This document shows, one piece after another, positions 33,064-42,279 of a stretch of 64,000 nucleotides of DNA. Made by a program: the position numbers and the translations under genes. The stretch lies in contig NZ_NUPZ01000014.1 in NCBI RefSeq assembly GCF_002584985.1, forward strand, positions 35,899 through 99,898. The letters run 5' to 3'. Position 1 is the stretch's first letter, and each line of letters begins with the position of its first letter. The DNA is from Bacillus sp. AFS029637. GTDB lineage: Bacteria > Bacillota > Bacilli > Bacillales > Bacillaceae_G. Below the pieces are notes generated by a model. The model ran no database searches. It was not told where the DNA came from and saw only the letters and a program-made list of their open reading frames with translations.

Positions 33064-34521
33064 ATGCAAAGTTCATTTTTTCTAAAACTCAATACATTTT
33101 GTGTGAAATCCTTGTTAGTACTATGTCTCATTATTTCTGCAGCCATTACATGGCAATCAGTTTCTGTGGTTAGAGAACAAGCCCACACTCGTTTACTTAT
33201 TATAATCCCGAGTATTATTCTAATCGGTCTTCTATTCTTATTAATTGGCTATATTTCTAATAAATATATGTCAACACTAGTATTCACTATTTCACTTATC
33301 ATTTTAGCTTTCTCTATTCGATTAATCTGGGTTCTTACTGTCCAAACTCCTGTCGAATCAGATTTTGCTATGATGTACAATAGTGCTGTACAAGCAACTA
33401 AAGGAGATTTTAGTTTTGCCCAAAGTACATATTATACTTCATGGGTTTACCAACTTGGATTTACAATGTACCAGGCTCTTATTATTAATTTATTTGGTGA
33501 AGGAACCTTCCTTCTAAAGCTTTTAAATATATTATATTGTACAGGAACGACATTACTCGTTTACAAAATAACTTCTCATATATTTAATGAGTGGTCTGGA
33601 CGCGTCGCTGGATTACTATACGCAATATATATCCCAAGCGTCGTATTGAGCTCAGTCCTAACAAATCAACATCTTGCTACATTCTTATTTTATCTTGGGT
33701 TTTATTTATTAATTACAAAAGGCTTAAGCCATAAATATATGTGGATTTTCATAGGAATTTCGCTTTCTTTAGGCGATATCATGCGCCCGCTTGGAGCTAT
33801 CATCCTAATTGCAGTAACTATTTATGTCTTTTTACAAGGTATACTAGGAAAATCAAAACAAGATATTTTTACTTCCATTAAAAAACTTTGTGGGATTTTT
33901 GTCGTATTTTACCTTGTACATTACATTATAAGTTATTCATTTATATATGCCGGAATTACACAATACCCATTATCTAACCGTGATCCTCTTTGGAAATTCA
34001 CAGTAGGGTTTAATCACGAAACAAAAGGGGGATATTCTGCATCAGATGCAGAATATATTATGTCCTTTGAAATCGGTGAAGAACGCAAAGCTGCTGAAAA
34101 GAAACTAATTCAAGAGCGAATATCTGATCCACAAAAAGTTTTATCTTTATTTGGTGATAAGTTCACGCTCATGTGGGCAGATTACGATTCCGCCCCATTA
34201 TGGAGTTTACTAACACTAGGGGACACAGATAATGATATGCTGACTTTAAAAGACAACCTTACGAAATATGAAAAGTATATGTACATTACAGCTATGCTCC
34301 TTAGCACAGTAGCACTTCTTTATCTCACATTGACGAAGCAAAATAATACACATTATACACTGTTTTTATTATTGATAATTGGTTATGTAACTGTTCATTT
34401 CTTAATCGAATACCAAACAAGATATCGATACTTCATCATTCCTAGCTTTACGATTATTCAAAGCTACGGTCTATATTTATGCTATCGATTTATATCGAAC
34501 AGAAAGACCTCAAAAATATAA
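33064..34521 (+). CDS. GT-C-type membrane glycosyltransferase-like protein, paralogue 2
   Basis: A 485-residue membrane protein with about 11 spans, resembling PMT/ArnT-type enzymes that transfer a sugar from a polyprenyl-phosphate carrier outside the membrane. SIRLIWVLTVQTPVESDFAMM places Asp100 in the first outer loop. The C-terminal outer segment has FTVGFNHETKGGYSASDAEY, which matches FNQENAGKWNMPDAE in the next gene, so these two are true paralogues. The ribosome site GGAG is 12 bases before the ATG. It is convergent with paralogue 3 across a shared terminator. The acceptor is probably a wall polymer (inference from the adjacent GtrA/GtrB). Confidence 0.7.
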   Translation: MQSSFFLKLNTFCVKSLLVLCLIISAAITWQSVSVVREQAHTRLLIIIPSIILIGLLFLLIGYISNKYMSTLVFTISLIILAFSIRLIWVLTVQTPVESDFAMMYNSAVQATKGDFSFAQSTYYTSWVYQLGFTMYQALIINLFGEGTFLLKLLNILYCTGTTLLVYKITSHIFNEWSGRVAGLLYAIYIPSVVLSSVLTNQHLATFLFYLGFYLLITKGLSHKYMWIFIGISLSLGDIMRPLGAIILIAVTIYVFLQGILGKSKQDIFTSIKKLCGIFVVFYLVHYIISYSFIYAGITQYPLSNRDPLWKFTVGFNHETKGGYSASDAEYIMSFEIGEERKAAEKKLIQERISDPQKVLSLFGDKFTLMWADYDSAPLWSLLTLGDTDNDMLTLKDNLTKYEKYMYITAMLLSTVALLYLTLTKQNNTHYTLFLLLIIGYVTVHFLIEYQTRYRYFIIPSFTIIQSYGLYLCYRFISNRKTSKI

Positions 34522-34564
34522 AATACAATGATGATTTAATTATCACAATAAACAAAAACGAAAT

Positions 34565-34608
34565 AAAAAGGCATGAGCCCGGTGCAATACCGAACTCATG
34601 CCTTTTTA
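34565..34608. terminator. Bidirectional terminator between two GT-C genes
   Basis: AAAAAGGCATGAG / CTCATGCCTTTTT, 13-bp perfect stem. The stop codon of paralogue 3 (34596-34598) is in the stem. Confidence 0.9.
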
Positions 34609-36056
34609 TTTCTACCCATATTCTCTTTTTTATTGTAAACATAATTTATAGCAAAGGCCGACAAAATGATCATAGATATTGTAGCCGAATAATGATATCT
34701 TGATGCTACTTCTACTAATAACTGCGCCATTGTTAATCCTATTGTAAATAAACAAATCATAAATAGGATCGATTTATCTTTATTTTTTATCATTATTAAC
34801 ACACCTAATATCGAAGTCACAATTAAGAAGTAATAAAAAATATTAGATGCCACAGTGTATCTTACTACATTGTCTAGCGCAGGCTCTGCGTAAGAAACCG
34901 CTGCACTATCTTCACTTAAAAAGACAAAGAATTTATCCGAAAATAATTTCATAAAATCGATATTATCATTTTGTACTCTATTTTTCGCCTCTTCTAGCAT
35001 TTTTTGTTGAGCATCATTAGCAGTCCATCCTGGTTTATTACTGTACTCAAACAATAATTCTGCATCTGGCATGTTCCACTTCCCTGCGTTCTCCTGGTTA
35101 AATCCTACATAAATATTATAGCCCGGGGTTGATGCTATCTCTTCACCTAAACGTAATGTTATATACTGATTAATCGCCGAAGAAAAAATAATATATCCAA
35201 TAACGATAGCCCCTACATATACTACCTTATTTAATAATATTTTTTTATTTCCTATGTGCTTCGTATTAATAATAAATAACCATATGACTAAAGCTATAAT
35301 TGGGACAGCTGCAATTGGTCGCACCATATTCATTAATGCAAATAGTGCTGCTAATAAAATCGAATAGACGAGTAATTTTTTTATATTTATATTATGAATC
35401 TTCTCATGAACCATTATCATAACTGTCCAAATCAATAGCAGTATTGTACAATACAATGGCTCTGACAGTGCAAACATATTATAAATCGTTTGAGAAGGCA
35501 ATACGATCCATAAAATACTTGCTGTTATTGCTGTTTTAACTCCACCAATTTTTCTAGATATAATATATATTAATCCCATTGATATTGTAGTTAAAACAAC
35601 ATTTATAATGGGAGCTACCATATAACTTGCTCCAAATATTTTTAAGAAAATACTTAAAAATGAGGCGTAACCAAAAATGTGTGGAAATAACGCGATGTAA
35701 TTATTATTAATAACAAATTCTTTACTTAATGCTTCTGCAGTATAATAAAAAGTAGCGTAATCAACCAACGGCTGGATTTTGTATGTCAGAACCCACGTTA
35801 ATTTAACGGCTAAGCAAATAATTACTAACACAAAAAAGCATTTTTTCTCGTTGAATTTTTCTAGATATAACGAACCTTTTCTAAGTATATAGGACCCAAT
35901 TGTACATAAAAGTATGACCCCAGTTACTATCATTGTGTAATTGTATTTTTGCGTATCCGAAAAATAATCAATAATTAATATTGAGGCAAAAAACACATAT
36001 ATTATGTACACTGCACGTGTAGAGAAAGTCGATAACCCTTTTAAAAATAATTCCAA
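34596..36056 (-). CDS. GT-C-type membrane glycosyltransferase-like protein, paralogue 3
   Basis: A 486-residue protein with about 11 spans and the same plan as paralogue 2: LAVKLTWVLTYKIQPLVDYA places Asp99 in the first outer loop, followed by FYYTAEAL. The late outer segment VGFNQENAGKWNMPDAELLF is shared with paralogue 2. The start codon is TTG at 36056 behind AAAGGAG; no ATG fits. It is divergent from gtrA-gtrB across a 442-base gap. Together with GtrA and GtrB it has the make-up of a three-component glycosylation system (carrier charging, flipping, transfer). The substrate is not known. Confidence 0.7.
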   Translation of the reverse strand: MELFLKGLSTFSTRAVYIIYVFFASILIIDYFSDTQKYNYTMIVTGVILLCTIGSYILRKGSLYLEKFNEKKCFFVLVIICLAVKLTWVLTYKIQPLVDYATFYYTAEALSKEFVINNNYIALFPHIFGYASFLSIFLKIFGASYMVAPIINVVLTTISMGLIYIISRKIGGVKTAITASILWIVLPSQTIYNMFALSEPLYCTILLLIWTVMIMVHEKIHNINIKKLLVYSILLAALFALMNMVRPIAAVPIIALVIWLFIINTKHIGNKKILLNKVVYVGAIVIGYIIFSSAINQYITLRLGEEIASTPGYNIYVGFNQENAGKWNMPDAELLFEYSNKPGWTANDAQQKMLEEAKNRVQNDNIDFMKLFSDKFFVFLSEDSAAVSYAEPALDNVVRYTVASNIFYYFLIVTSILGVLIMIKNKDKSILFMICLFTIGLTMAQLLVEVASRYHYSATISMIILSAFAINYVYNKKENMGRNKKA

Positions 36057-36498
36057 TACAATCTACTCCTTTAAACATTGGTACAAAGGCACCACTATAT
36101 ACTGTATAAAGCTAAAGCACTTTATAACTAATCAATTATAAATGAAAATCAAAAACATTCTTATTTTCATTTATGCTATAATCTATATGAGTATTCAAAT
36201 AATCCCAAATAATGACGTACGAACCATACTACATACCACTATACATGAATTTTGATATTGTTTCCATTTTCACCTTTTGGATCGACACACCACGTTTACT
36301 TTCACAAAGTATAAGCACTTATATGACTACTCTCTCTAATTAAATGTCACATAAATTCAAATTCCTGCAAGATTGAAGCTACTCAATTTTATTAACGTTT
36401 CAGCATAAAATATGCTATAATAAATATTTGTTATGTAGAAATACCTTTTCTACATGTCTTATTTTATTTATATATTTTATAAAGATGAGGATACTATT
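36057..36498. other. Divergent control region between GT-C paralogue 3 and gtrA
   Basis: 442 bases without a gene. The only element I can support is a candidate plus-strand promoter (TTAACG at 36392, 18-base spacer, TATAAT at 36416-36421) whose spacer includes a small palindrome AGCATAAAATATGCT. The rest (36100-36380) shows no recognisable motif. Confidence 0.4.
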
Positions 36499-36882
36499 AT
36501 GGAGAAACTCTTAAAGTTCGGTTTAGTAGGAATCTTTAATACACTCATTACAATTATTAGCTTTTGGATATTATTAAAATTCGGGATGAACTACCTTATT
36601 GCGAATACCATTGCCTATTCAATTGGTGTTGCCAATAGCTACTATTGGAATAAAAATTGGGTGTTTAAACCTAATAATAAAAGCACGTCAATGTTCTTTA
36701 AATTTCTAACTGTAAATTTAATTGTATATGCTTTTAATACATTATGTTTATTTATATTAGTAGATAAACTTTCCTTTAATGCATTAATTGCACAGATTTT
36801 CGCAATTGGTGTCGGAATGGTTATCAATTTTGTCCTTAATAAAATTTGGACATTCAACCAAACTGAAAAAGCTACTAATTAA
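36499..36882 (+). CDS. GtrA-family membrane protein (putative polyprenyl-linked sugar flippase)
   Basis: A 127-residue protein with four predicted spans. LLKFGLVGIFNTLITIISFW, SYYWNKNWVF and the late VLNKIWTFN are GtrA/GtcA-family signatures. GtrA proteins are thought to flip undecaprenyl-phosphate-sugar so an extracellular GT-C enzyme can use it. I chose the ATG at 36499, behind GAGGAT; the frame extends upstream to 36454 without a ribosome site. It is followed after 36 bases by gtrB on the same strand. Confidence 0.85.
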   Translation: MEKLLKFGLVGIFNTLITIISFWILLKFGMNYLIANTIAYSIGVANSYYWNKNWVFKPNNKSTSMFFKFLTVNLIVYAFNTLCLFILVDKLSFNALIAQIFAIGVGMVINFVLNKIWTFNQTEKATN

Positions 36883-36918
36883 ATTTGAACGACTTATTAA
36901 AAATACGGAGGATACAAC

Positions 36919-37890
36919 ATGCAAAAATTAATTTCGGTTGTAGTTCCTATGTACTTCGAGGAAGAAGTAGCACAGGAATGTTATAACCGTTTAAAGTCCG
37001 TTATGCTTCAAAATGATATTAATTATGAGTTTGTCTTTGTAAACGACGGTAGTACAGACCGTACAATGGACATCCTATCAGAAATTGCTGCAAATGATTA
37101 CCGTACGAAAATCGTTAATTTTGCACGCAACTTTGGACACCAAGTAGCTGTTACAGCTGGTATTGCTGCTGCAAAGGGCGATGCTATTGTCATTATAGAT
37201 GCAGACTTACAAGATCCACCAGAAGTTATTCCTGAACTTATTGCAAAATGGGAAGAAGGATATGAAGTTGTTTATGCAAAACGTAAACAACGTAAAGGTG
37301 AAACTTGGTTTAAACTTTTAACAGCTAAATATTTCTATAAATTCTTAAACTACATGTCTGATATCGATATCCCAAAAGATACTGGTGATTTCCGAATCAT
37401 CGATCGCAAAGTAGCTGATGTTTTCAATCAAATGACGGAGCGAAATCGCTTCATTCGCGGTATGATGTCTTGGGTTGGCTTCCGCCAAACGTATGTTGAA
37501 TATGAACGTGATGAGCGCTTTGCCGGCGAAACAAAATATCCATTAAAGAAAATGATTAAATTTGCATCAGATGGCATTATTGCATTTTCGACAAAACCGT
37601 TACGCATCGTTATGTCTTTAGGCTTATTATCAGTCCTCATTTCTATAATCGTATTGATATATACAATTACTGTGAAAATCATCGGCGATGGTACTCAAAC
37701 AGGTTGGGCATCCATTATGGTCGCTATTACATTCTTTAGCGGTATTCAGTTACTTGGTCTTGGAATCGTCGGTCAGTATATAGCTCGTATTTATGACGAA
37801 AGTAAAAACCGTCCGATTTATATTGTGAAAGAAACAATTAACATTGAAAATGAAGAGACAGCACAGAAAAAAGAAACAGTGAATGTATAA
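36919..37890 (+). CDS. GtrB-type polyprenyl-phosphate glycosyltransferase (CsbB/YkoT-like)
   Basis: A 323-residue GT2 enzyme with a cytoplasmic catalytic domain (1-230) and two C-terminal spans (about 235-260 and 270-295). SVVVPMYFEEEVAQECY opens the fold, FVNDGSTDRT binds nucleotide, IIDADLQDPPEVIPEL has the DxD, and ERNRFIRGMMSWVGFRQ is the acceptor-side helix pair typical of DPM1/GtrB enzymes. It charges undecaprenyl phosphate with a sugar. GGAGG precedes the ATG. With gtrA it forms a two-gene operon ended by a strong terminator. Sugar identity is unknown; glucose and GlcNAc are common in this family. Confidence 0.87.
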   Translation: MQKLISVVVPMYFEEEVAQECYNRLKSVMLQNDINYEFVFVNDGSTDRTMDILSEIAANDYRTKIVNFARNFGHQVAVTAGIAAAKGDAIVIIDADLQDPPEVIPELIAKWEEGYEVVYAKRKQRKGETWFKLLTAKYFYKFLNYMSDIDIPKDTGDFRIIDRKVADVFNQMTERNRFIRGMMSWVGFRQTYVEYERDERFAGETKYPLKKMIKFASDGIIAFSTKPLRIVMSLGLLSVLISIIVLIYTITVKIIGDGTQTGWASIMVAITFFSGIQLLGLGIVGQYIARIYDESKNRPIYIVKETINIENEETAQKKETVNV

Positions 37891-37892
37891 TA

Positions 37893-37930
37893 AAAAAGGT
37901 AACAATGAAAACAATCATTGTTACCTTTTT
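37893..37930. terminator. Bidirectional terminator between gtrB and tetR
   Basis: AAAAAGGTAACAATG / CATTGTTACCTTTTT, 15-bp perfect stem with an 8-base loop. The TetR stop codon (37921-37923) lies in the stem. Confidence 0.9.
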
Positions 37931-38793
37931 ATATTGTAATATCCCATAAGTCGCAAGCGAAATTCTTTTAAATTTGGATATACATCTAAATTAGACAGCA
38001 TCCCTTGAATAACCGGAAGCCTTGGATTTGGCAACCTCATTTCCGCCTCCAAAACATCTAACGTAACAAGTAATCCATCATCTTCTAATTGATCAGCTAA
38101 TGTACGTTTAAACACAATGATTTCTTTTAAAAAGTGCTCCTTAACTTGTTCCTTAATTAGTTCTGATTTACAAAGAAACTCTCCAAGCCTTTCTTCATGT
38201 AAAACAGGCTCTTCCATAGACCCTATAAGTCCCTCTACTAGATGATCTATCCTTTTTAAAATAAACGTTGATACATAGGCTAAGTCAATTTTTGGTGCTT
38301 GTAAAATGATTAATTCTAAATACCCACGGCATATCCCTTCCACTATAATTACTAAGTCCAATAAATATGGAATGACCTTGTCACCATAAATAGACAATAA
38401 GCTATTCCGATAAAATGCGTGCGACTCTAATTTCATCCGCATCATAAATTCTTCCACTTCTTTATTAAATGGAATAGCATTTTCTCTCGCATGCATAATA
38501 ATAAATTCTTTATGCTTCTGTATATCATTAAACTGACAATATAATTGTTTTTCAAATTTTTCACGCGGTAATAATGATTCTTTATCAATATCCATCATTT
38601 TATTTTGGATTTTGTCATAATAATATCGAAGTGTTGCTAATAACAACTCATCCTTCGATTTAAAATATAAGTAAAAAGCCCCTTTCGATATACCACAGGC
38701 TGTGACGATTTCTTGTACTGATGTCGCATTCACACCCTTGGTCGCAAATAACTTCATAGCCATCTCTATAATTAAGCGTTCTTTTTCTTTCAT
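37921..38793 (-). CDS. TetR-family regulator of the RND efflux gene, YerO-like
   Basis: A 290-residue regulator with an N-terminal TetR helix-turn-helix (ATSVQEIVTACGISKGAFYLYFKSKDEL, residues 23-50, in two stretches) and a longer than usual ligand domain. B. subtilis YerO, next to the SwrC (YerP) exporter, has the same length and context. The RND gene is divergent, with two copies of a TGACCAATCRGTCAGT operator in its promoter region. A full-length bcr1-like repeat lies between the two genes. GGAGAG precedes the ATG. Inferred role: a repressor released by a toxic ligand such as a surfactant. Confidence 0.85.
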   Translation of the reverse strand: MKEKERLIIEMAMKLFATKGVNATSVQEIVTACGISKGAFYLYFKSKDELLLATLRYYYDKIQNKMMDIDKESLLPREKFEKQLYCQFNDIQKHKEFIIMHARENAIPFNKEVEEFMMRMKLESHAFYRNSLLSIYGDKVIPYLLDLVIIVEGICRGYLELIILQAPKIDLAYVSTFILKRIDHLVEGLIGSMEEPVLHEERLGEFLCKSELIKEQVKEHFLKEIIVFKRTLADQLEDDGLLVTLDVLEAEMRLPNPRLPVIQGMLSNLDVYPNLKEFRLRLMGYYNIKR

Positions 38794-38872
38794 ATCTTCT
38801 CTCCTAAATTTAATCTCGCATCTTATACTAAATATATCCCACTACTTGCCACAGTAAAAAATCATGAATTAA

Positions 38873-39026
38873 AGTTTCACTTTATCCCGCTATTTATGGG
38901 CAGTAAAACTCCCATCTCACATTCGGCGAATACGAGGACATTGGGCGGGAGGTAAATGCCCGATTAATGAGGGCTAATAACCAGTGTGGGATGGGCACCC
39001 ACCCACTGATTACAGTTTCACTTTAT
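38873..39026 (-). repeat. bcr1-like mobile repeat, full-length copy E
   Basis: A 154-base element bounded by two perfect copies of AGTTTCACTTTAT (38873-38885 and 39014-39026), each ending in TTTAT, the target duplication reported for B. cereus-group bcr1 elements. Read on the minus strand it begins ATAAAGTGAAACTGTAATCA and ends AGCGGGATAAAGTGAAACT, with the internal blocks TTATTAGCCCTCATTAATCG and TTACTGCCC. It is imperfectly palindromic and has no ORF. It is inserted between divergent tetR and RND genes, upstream of the operators. Confidence 0.75.
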
Positions 39027-39043
39027 TATACCATCTCTTTTCA

Positions 39044-39107
39044 TTGACTACTGACCAATCAGTCAGTTATATTATGTATTAGACTGACCGATTGGTCAAT
39101 ATAATAA
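39044..39107 (+). promoter_or_regulatory. RND-gene promoter region with two TetR operators
   Basis: Operator 1: TGACCAATCAGTCAGT (39052-39067). Operator 2, inverted: ACTGACCGATTGGTCA (39083-39098); they match in 15 of 16 positions. Operator 1 fills the spacer of a promoter TTGACT (39044-39049), 17 bases, TTATAT (39067-39072). Operator 2 overlaps a second candidate -10 (TATAAT, 39100-39105). Binding of the adjacent TetR protein should block transcription. Confidence 0.72.
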
Positions 39108-39122
39108 AAAGGGAGCGCAAAC

Positions 39123-42100
39123 ATGAACAAAATCATCAATTTCTCGTTAAAAAATAAGTTCGCAGTTTGGCTACTAACCATTATTGTTACTATCGCCGGG
39201 ATCTATTCTGGGCTCAATATGAAGCTGGAAACAATTCCTGATATTACAACACCCATTGTAACAGTAACTACGGTTTATCCTGGTGCTACACCAGAAGAAG
39301 TAGCTGATAAAGTTTCAAAGCCGATTGAAGAACAACTGCAAAATTTAAGCGGTGTTAACGTTGTTAGTTCATCATCTTTTCAAAACGCATCTTCTATTCA
39401 AGTAGAATATGATTTTGATAAAAACATGGAAAAAGCAGAAACAGAAATTAAAGAAGCTCTCACGAATGTGAAACTGCCAGACAGTGTTAAAGATCCGAAA
39501 GTTTCTCGAGTAAACTTCAATGCTTTTCCTGTTATTTCATTAAGCGTAGCGAGTAAAAATGAATCCTTAGCTACTTTAACTGAAAATGTAGAAAAAAATG
39601 TTATTCCAGGATTAAAAGGGCTTGATGGAGTTGCATCTGTTCAAATTTCGGGACAACAAGTAGATGAAGTACAACTTGTCTTTAAGAAAGATAAGATGAA
39701 AGAATTAGGGCTAAGTGAAGATACTGTAAAAAATATGATTAAAGGATCGGACGTATCTTTACCACTTGGCTTATATACATTTAAAGATACGGAAAAATCA
39801 GTTGTTGTAGATGGTAATATTACAACGATTAAAGCATTAAAAGAATTAAAAATTCCAGTTATCCCTTCGTCACCGAACGGTCAAGGTATTCCAAATGCTG
39901 GCGCTAACGCACAAGCCACACAAATGAATCCAGCTACTATGAATGGCATTCCAACAGTTACATTAGAAGAAATTGCTGACATTAAAGAAGTTGGGAAAGC
40001 AGAATCGATTTCTCGAACAAATGGAAAAGAAGCAATTGGAATTCAAATTGTGAAAGCTGCTGATGCAAACACAGTTGATGTCGTAAATGCTGTTAAAGAC
40101 AAAGTAAACGACCTTGAGAAAAAATATAAAGACTTAGAGATCATTTCAACATTCGACCAAGGTGCACCGATTGAAAAATCAGTTGAAACAATGCTGAGCA
40201 AAGCAATTTTCGGGGCTATCTTTGCGATTGTTATTATCATGTTGTTCCTACGAAATATCCGAACGACGTTAATCTCTGTCGTTTCTATACCACTTTCTTT
40301 ATTAATTGCTGTTTCAGTTATAAAGCAAATGGATATTACGCTGAACATTATGACACTGGGTGCCATGACAGTCGCTATCGGACGCGTTGTTGATGATTCC
40401 ATTGTTGTTATTGAAAATATTTACCGACGCATGTCGTTATCCGAAGAAAAATTACGTGGAAAAGATTTAATTCGTGAAGCCACGAAGGAAATGTTTATCC
40501 CAATTATGTCTTCTACTATTGTAACAATTGCCGTATTCTTACCGCTCGGACTTGTGAAAGGTATGATTGGTGAAATGTTCTTACCATTCGCCTTAACTAT
40601 CGTCTTCGCTTTATTAGCATCGTTACTAGTGGCAATTACAATCGTACCAATGTTAGCTCATTCTTTATTTAGAAAAGAAAGCTTGCGAGAGAAAGAAGTA
40701 CATCATGAAGAAAAACCAAGTAAATTAGCAAATGGTTATAAACGTATATTGGAATGGGCTTTAAATCATAAAATCATTACATCAAGTATCGCTGTCCTTC
40801 TATTAGTAGGCAGTCTTGCACTTGTACCGGTTATCGGTGTAAGTTTCTTACCATCTGAAGAAGAAAAAATGATTATTGCAACATACAACCCTGAACCGGG
40901 TCAAACGTTAGAAGACGTTGAAAAAATTGCAACGAAAGCTGAAAAGCACTTCCAAGATAAAAAAGACGTGAAAACAATTCAGTTCTCATTAGGTGGAGAA
41001 AACCCAATGAGTCCTGGTCAAACAAACCAAGCGATGTTCTTCGTTCAATATGATAACGACACGAAAAACTTCGAAAAAGAAAAAGAACAAGTCGTGAAAG
41101 ATTTACAAAAAATGTCTGGAAAAGGCGAATGGAAAAACCAAGACTTCGGAGCAAGTAGCGGTAGTAACGAAATTAAACTATACGTTTACGGAGATAACTC
41201 GGAAGATATTAAACCTGTCGTGAAAGATATTCAAAATATCATGAAGAAAAATAAAGACTTAAAAGATGTAGATTCTAGTATGGCCAAAACGTATGCAGAG
41301 TACACTTTAGTCGCAGATCAGGAAAAACTAAGCAAGATGGGTCTAACGGCCGCTCAAATTGGAATGGGACTTTCTAATCAACACGATCGCCCCGTTCTTA
41401 CAACAATTAAAAAAGACGGTAAAGATGTAAATGTATATGTAGAAGCTGAGAAACAGCAGTATGAAACAATCGATGATTTAACGAATCGTAAAATTACAAC
41501 ACCACTTGGTAATGAGATTGCAGTTAAAGATGTGATGACTGTAAAAGAAGGTGAAACTTCTAACACAGTAACACATCGTGATGGCCGCGTTTATGCAGAA
41601 GTAAGTGCAAAATTAACATCTGATGACGTTTCAAAAGCATCTTCTGCAGTCCAAAAAGAAGTGGATAAAATGGATCTTCCTTCTGGTGTAGATGTTTCTA
41701 TGGGCGGTGTTACAGAAGATATTCAAGAATCATTTAAGCAACTTGGTTTAGCGATGCTAGCTGCGATTGCTATTGTATACTTCGTTCTTGTCGTTACATT
41801 TGGCGGTGCACTTGCACCATTCGCAATTTTATTCTCGCTACCATTCACAATTATTGGGGCTCTTGTTGCCTTATTAATCTCTGGCGAAACATTAAGTGTA
41901 TCTGCAATGATTGGTGCGCTTATGTTAATCGGTATCGTTGTAACAAACGCAATCGTTCTTATCGATCGCGTTATTCATAAAGAAAATGAAGGTGCATCAA
42001 CACGTGAAGCTTTATTAGAAGCTGGTGCAACACGTCTGCGTCCTATCTTAATGACTGCAATCGCAACAATCGGAGCCCTTATCCCGCTTGCATTAGGATT

Positions 42101-42239
42101 TGAAGGTAGCGGTTTAATTTCGAAAGGACTTGGTGTAACTGTAATTGGTGGGCTAACAAGTTCAACGTTATTAACACTTCTTATCGTTCCAATCGTTTAT
42201 GAAGCACTAAGCAAATTTAAAAATAAAAAAGTAAAGTAA
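39123..42239 (+). CDS. RND-family efflux transporter, SwrC/AcrB-like
   Basis: A 1038-residue proton-driven exporter with the RND plan: span 1 at the N-terminus, an outer domain (about 35-335), six spans, a second outer domain (about 560-850) and five final spans. KLETIPDITTPIVTVTTVYPGATPEEV and the proton-relay pair in span 4 (GRVVDDSIVVIENIY) are diagnostic. In Bacillus this type (SwrC/YerP) exports surfactin and similar amphiphiles; the actual substrate here is unknown. GGGAG precedes the ATG. It is controlled by the divergent TetR regulator through tandem operators. A terminator follows. Confidence 0.9.
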   Translation: MNKIINFSLKNKFAVWLLTIIVTIAGIYSGLNMKLETIPDITTPIVTVTTVYPGATPEEVADKVSKPIEEQLQNLSGVNVVSSSSFQNASSIQVEYDFDKNMEKAETEIKEALTNVKLPDSVKDPKVSRVNFNAFPVISLSVASKNESLATLTENVEKNVIPGLKGLDGVASVQISGQQVDEVQLVFKKDKMKELGLSEDTVKNMIKGSDVSLPLGLYTFKDTEKSVVVDGNITTIKALKELKIPVIPSSPNGQGIPNAGANAQATQMNPATMNGIPTVTLEEIADIKEVGKAESISRTNGKEAIGIQIVKAADANTVDVVNAVKDKVNDLEKKYKDLEIISTFDQGAPIEKSVETMLSKAIFGAIFAIVIIMLFLRNIRTTLISVVSIPLSLLIAVSVIKQMDITLNIMTLGAMTVAIGRVVDDSIVVIENIYRRMSLSEEKLRGKDLIREATKEMFIPIMSSTIVTIAVFLPLGLVKGMIGEMFLPFALTIVFALLASLLVAITIVPMLAHSLFRKESLREKEVHHEEKPSKLANGYKRILEWALNHKIITSSIAVLLLVGSLALVPVIGVSFLPSEEEKMIIATYNPEPGQTLEDVEKIATKAEKHFQDKKDVKTIQFSLGGENPMSPGQTNQAMFFVQYDNDTKNFEKEKEQVVKDLQKMSGKGEWKNQDFGASSGSNEIKLYVYGDNSEDIKPVVKDIQNIMKKNKDLKDVDSSMAKTYAEYTLVADQEKLSKMGLTAAQIGMGLSNQHDRPVLTTIKKDGKDVNVYVEAEKQQYETIDDLTNRKITTPLGNEIAVKDVMTVKEGETSNTVTHRDGRVYAEVSAKLTSDDVSKASSAVQKEVDKMDLPSGVDVSMGGVTEDIQESFKQLGLAMLAAIAIVYFVLVVTFGGALAPFAILFSLPFTIIGALVALLISGETLSVSAMIGALMLIGIVVTNAIVLIDRVIHKENEGASTREALLEAGATRLRPILMTAIATIGALIPLALGFEGSGLISKGLGVTVIGGLTSSTLLTLLIVPIVYEALSKFKNKKVK

Positions 42240-42242
42240 AAT

Positions 42243-42279
42243 AAAAAAACAACCTCGCTAAATGCGAGGTTATTTTTTA
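42243..42279. terminator. Bidirectional terminator between the RND gene and msrAB
   Basis: AACCTCGC / GCGAGGTT, 8-bp stem with a 5-base loop flanked by A-rich and T-rich runs. The msrAB stop codon overlaps the 3' arm. Confidence 0.85.

Noticed and set aside
24756-36056. The three large membrane proteins as O-antigen polymerases
   Set aside because: The aspartate in the first outer loop after two spans and the lack of a large central outer loop fit the GT-C transferase plan better.
12955-39026. The dispersed repeats as a CRISPR array
   Set aside because: Copies are kilobases apart, in both orientations, of different lengths, and without spacers or cas genes.
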